Positions 4,968-5,307 of a DNA stretch of 5,307 bases are shown piece by piece; the stretch's first letter is position 1, and each line of letters starts with the position of its first letter. Below the pieces are notes generated by a model. That model was not told the origin of the DNA. It saw only the letters and a list, made by a program, of their open reading frames with translations, and did not search any database. A program made the translations under genes and the position numbers. Source of the DNA: Candidatus Bathyarchaeota archaeon (GTDB lineage Archaea > Thermoproteota > Bathyarchaeia > Bathyarchaeales > UBA233); contig JARYMR010000100.1 of NCBI GenBank assembly GCA_029907045.1, positions 1 through 5,307 on the forward strand, given 5' to 3'.

Positions 4968-5306
4968 TTATAGTTGGATTATTTTGGCTTCACGCTTCAT
5001 CGTGTCAAGCAAAGCAATCGTTGATTTCCCAGTCAAATATCCACAAAGCTCTCCGGGATTAACAACCAACGTTTTGCCTTTCCTGTAAACTCCTGCCGTG
5101 TGAGAATGTCCATGGACCACAACATCAAAACTTTCACTATCAATCAAAGCCCTCAACAATTCTTCTTCAGTTCCATGCAACAACGCAATTTTAAGCCCAT
5201 CAACAGCCACTTCAGCGAAGTTCCCACGCATATCCAAGCTTTCGTTTTCGCTGAATCTTTTCTTCAAGAGCTCTCGATCGCCATCATTGTTGCCGAAGAC
5301 ACCAAT
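4968..5306 (-). CDS. YfcE/MJ0936-type metallophosphoesterase (N-terminus off the window)
   Basis: This is a calcineurin-like metallophosphoesterase of the small YfcE/MJ0936 family, which hydrolyses phosphodiesters with Mn or Ni at a two-metal site. The visible 112 residues run to the window edge with no start codon needed, so the gene is 5' truncated by about 50 residues and the first metal motif (DxH) is outside. Seen here, counting from the edge, are the metal and catalytic motif GNND (5-8), the metal-ligand His in LLHGT (42-46) and the final motif VHGHSH (64-69), then LVVNPGE (80-86) and the closing strand TIALLD. In many relatives the middle motif is HGH; here it is HGT, with the first His kept. 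All visible ligands are intact, so it is likely active; substrate unknown. A TTG at 5267 could be mistaken for a start, but conserved GNND lies upstream of it. The gene converges with the GNAT gene, 90 bp away. Confidence 0.93.
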   Translation of the reverse strand: MGVFGNNDGDRELLKKRFSENESLDMRGNFAEVAVDGLKIALLHGTEEELLRALIDSESFDVVVHGHSHTAGVYRKGKTLVVNPGELCGYLTGKSTIALLDTMKREAKIIQL

Positions 5307-5307
5307 A

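Noticed and set aside
5265..5267. TTG as the start of the phosphoesterase
   Set aside because: The frame stays open upstream to the window edge and encodes the conserved GNND metal motif, so the gene is truncated by the window.

Overview
The window looks like a piece of an archaeal chromosome, probably from the Thermoproteota/Bathyarchaeia side of the tree. It carries the C-terminal part of an Orc1/Cdc6 replication initiator, archaeal-type MoaA, MoaB and MoaC, AT-rich TATA-like boxes instead of -35/-10 promoters, strong Shine-Dalgarno motifs (GGTGA, AGGAG), and several TTG or GTG starts. The lineage is an inference from protein style; there is no rRNA or other marker to fix it.

Layout. Positions 2-2455 (+) form one tight gene string: orc1/cdc6 (5' end off the window), a small ArsR-like winged-helix regulator, an unrecognised helical/coiled-coil protein, moaC and moaB. 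Gaps are 7, 12 and 13 nt, followed by a 26-nt overlap, so this is very likely one operon. A convergent gene at 2482-2835 (-) encodes a small protein that ends like a thioredoxin/glutaredoxin fold but has no CXXC. An AT-rich 134-bp divergent spacer (2836-2969) then holds candidate promoters for that gene and for moaA (2970-3896, +). A tandem GNAT acetyltransferase follows at 3960-4877 (+) with its own SD and possible promoter. A 90-bp convergent spacer (4878-4967) contains a TATA-like run next to two abutting perfect palindromes. The window ends inside a YfcE/MJ0936-type metallophosphoesterase on the - strand (4968-5306, N-terminus missing).

How the genes work together. MoaA and MoaC catalyse the two successive steps from GTP to cPMP. 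Archaeal MoaB acts at the end of the pathway, adenylylating molybdopterin before Mo or W insertion. The window therefore carries much of a Moco/Wco (tungstopterin) pathway, split between the orc1 string and a separate moaA unit; moaD, moaE, moeA and mobA are not seen. The link between a replication initiator and cofactor genes is positional only. No CRISPR array, insertion sequence, tRNA or rRNA was seen, and no spacer exceeds 300 bases. The clearest unknowns are the coiled-coil protein, the CXXC-less thioredoxin-like protein and the palindromic spacer at 4911-4941.
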